This document shows positions 21,172-22,238 of a stretch of DNA of 22,238 nucleotides, piece by piece (the first letter of the stretch is position 1; the number at the start of each line of letters is the position of its first letter). The DNA is from K189A clade bacterium (GTDB taxonomy: Bacteria > Pseudomonadota > Gammaproteobacteria > Pseudomonadales > Azotimanducaceae). The position numbers and the translations under genes are program-made. The notes below the pieces were generated by a model. It made no database searches, had not been told where the DNA came from, and was given only the letters and a program-made list of their open reading frames with translations. The DNA lies in the NCBI GenBank assembly GCA_007571095.1, contig RKSB01000105.1:1-22238 (forward strand), read 5' to 3'.

Positions 21172-21933
21172 TTACGGCTTGTAGCCAATGTGGAGGGCGG
21201 CTACGCCATCCATAAAATTGTGATACCGGACATCGGCAAAGCCGGCATCGGCAAACATCATTTTCAATGCCTCCTGATTGGGGTGGAGGCTGATAGATTC
21301 AACCAGATAACGATAGGGCTGAGCCTGACCAACGACAGACTGACCCAGCAATGGCCAGAAGCTTGAATAAAACCTGAAAAGGCTGCGAGTGACAACGTGC
21401 TTCGGCGTGGAAAACTCGAGTACCAGCAACCGGCCGCCCGAAGACAGGCATCGGTAAATCTCCGCCAATGCCTTCTCTTTGTGAGTCAGATTACGCAATC
21501 CAAAAGCCATCGACACCAGATTCAGGCTGCCATCGGGCAGAGGCAACTGCTCGGCATCCGCCTGCACCAGATGAATGCCGGCATAGCCCTTGTTGAGCAT
21601 TCGGTCTCTCGCAAGATGCAGCATGCTGGCGTTAATATCGGCCAGCATCACTCTGCCTTCAGGCCCGACATGATCGCTGAACAGCATCGCCAAATCACCG
21701 GTTCCGCCGGCCAGATCAAGCACCTTGTCAGATGATCTGACCGCACTCACTTCGACCAGCAATCGCTTGAGCAGACGATGACTGCCCAGAGACATCAGGT
21801 CGTTCATCAGATCGTATCGGTCGGTAACCGCATCAAAGACCTGCCGAACTCGAGAGGCCTTGTCTTCTTCAGGTACTCTCTCGAAACCAAAATCAGCGAA
21901 GCCACTGGAGATGTTGGATGGCTTCTTGCTCAT
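21172..21933 (-). CDS. ubiE: Demethylmenaquinol/2-methoxy-6-polyprenyl-1,4-benzoquinol methylase UbiE
   Basis: UbiE is the SAM-dependent C-methyltransferase of ubiquinone (and menaquinone) synthesis. I place the start at the ATG at 21933 (253 aa), matching the family length; an upstream in-frame TTG at 21984 is less likely. Residues 30-60 (RQVFDAVTDRYDLMNDLMSLGSHRLLKR) are diagnostic of UbiE. The SAM-binding loop VLDLAGGTGD is at 71-80, followed by MLADINASML, AFGLRNLTHKEKAL and LEFSTPKH. It ends in NFMDGVAALHIGYKP, the usual C-terminus. The ribosome binding site is weak. It heads the ubiE-ubiJ-ubiB-hisE run. Confidence 0.96.
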   Translation of the reverse strand: MSKKPSNISSGFADFGFERVPEEDKASRVRQVFDAVTDRYDLMNDLMSLGSHRLLKRLLVEVSAVRSSDKVLDLAGGTGDLAMLFSDHVGPEGRVMLADINASMLHLARDRMLNKGYAGIHLVQADAEQLPLPDGSLNLVSMAFGLRNLTHKEKALAEIYRCLSSGGRLLVLEFSTPKHVVTRSLFRFYSSFWPLLGQSVVGQAQPYRYLVESISLHPNQEALKMMFADAGFADVRYHNFMDGVAALHIGYKP

Positions 21934-21964
21934 GGAGTTGCTTGCAAGGACGCTCGTGATCGCT

Positions 21965-21970
21965 ATTGTA
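21965..21970 (-). promoter_or_regulatory. Possible -10 box (TACAAT) for the ubiE operon
   Basis: On the minus strand, TACAAT lies 31 bp before the ubiE ATG, matching 5 of 6 consensus bases. The hexamer at the proper -35 distance (CCAACC) is poor. A TTGACA further upstream is at the wrong spacing to pair with it. Confidence 0.35.
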
Positions 21971-22066
21971 TCCGAGGCGAGCAAACGGGTTGGCTGTGGC
22001 TTGTGTCAATTGAACTGGTCTTCTCCGTCTGACAAACTCTGGTCCTGTTTTTCGGCAGAAAAGGGA

Positions 22067-22102
22067 GAATATTCCGAAACTCAGGGGAGTTTCGGAATAT
22101 TC
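22067..22102 (-). terminator. 15-bp perfect hairpin, probable terminator of hslU
   Basis: The arms GAATATTCCGAAACT (22067-22081) and AGTTTCGGAATATTC (22088-22102) are exact complements around a 6-nt loop. On the minus strand the hairpin lies about 60 bp after the hslU stop and is followed by CTCCCTTTTCTG, a weak T-run. A two-fold operator for a regulator is an alternative, since each arm contains the palindrome GAATATTC. Confidence 0.6.
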
Positions 22103-22161
22103 ACGGAAGGGTTTGTGAATGCAACCGACTGCTACGGCGAACGAACCGAGTCCTACGAGTC

Positions 22162-22238
22162 CTAAAGGATAAATCGCGTAAGGTCGGTCTTTCGGAGAGT
22201 TCTTTCAGTTGTTTCTCTACAAACTCAGCGTCAACGAC
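22162..22238 (-). CDS. hslU: HslU ATPase C-terminal fragment with apparent frameshift (5' part beyond window)
   Basis: HslU is the AAA+ unfoldase that feeds substrates to the HslV peptidase. The minus-strand frame entering from the right edge reads VDAEFVEKQLKELSE, the typical end of HslU. The expected last residues, DLTRFIL followed by a TAG (22164-22162), are present but in another frame. Restoring one A in the run now read as GAAAG (plus-strand TTT at 22190-22192) would give the continuous ending ELSEKTDLTRFIL. As written, the frame instead runs on to a TGA at 22103-22101 with an unrelated basic tail. This is either a sequencing error in a short homopolymer or a real mutation. The place upstream of ubiE fits hslVU in related genomes. 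Assigned from about 26 residues only. Confidence 0.75.

Noticed and set aside
22005..22014. TTGACA on the minus strand as the -35 of the ubiE promoter
   Set aside because: The only good -10 (TACAAT) is about 35 bp away, twice the allowed spacing, and no -10-like hexamer sits at 16-18 bp.

Overview
The window is chromosomal DNA from a gammaproteobacterium. Gene order points to the Pseudomonadales/Oceanospirillales side of the class: pilMNOPQ-aroK-aroB diverging from the PBP1A gene, hslU-ubiE-ubiJ-ubiB-hisE-tatABC in one direction, and a heme A/copper-chaperone block (small CxxxC protein, ctaA, ctaB, sco). I see no rRNA, tRNA, CRISPR array, phage genes or intact insertion sequence, and I cannot name the species.

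Layout. Positions 1-6198 (minus strand) hold pilM, pilN, pilO, pilP and pilQ (type IV pilus alignment complex and secretin), then aroK and the 5' part of aroB, which runs off the left edge. Between pilQ and aroK is a 516 bp gap with a decayed second copy of the pilQ 3' end and short T-rich tandem repeats. Positions 6199-6368 are a divergent promoter region. Positions 6369-10590 (plus) hold mrcA/ponA (PBP1A), a stand-alone mlaC-like gene with a perfect TATAAT box, and a YgjP-type zinc metallopeptidase. Positions 10599-11831 (minus) encode a beta-lactamase-fold serine hydrolase. Positions 11986-15120 (plus) are a tightly packed cytochrome oxidase maturation operon. cysQ (minus) converges on it, dtd (plus) diverges from cysQ, and dtd converges with tatC so closely that the two stop codons overlap. 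Positions 16477-22238 (minus) carry, in transcription order, the hslU 3' end, ubiE, ubiJ, ubiB, hisE, tatA, tatB and tatC.

The genes are mostly housekeeping: the envelope (PBP1A, MlaC, Tat, pilus), aromatic amino acid and histidine synthesis, ubiquinone, and heme-copper oxidase assembly. I found no convincing undescribed multi-gene system. The points most worth checking are non-coding or decay signals. They are a 15-copy, 17-bp-period T-rich repeat array between hisE and tatA, the pilQ 3' relic with an in-frame stop, an apparent 1-nt frameshift just before the functional C-terminus of HslU, a 15-bp perfect hairpin downstream of it, and the absence of hisI from its usual place beside hisE.
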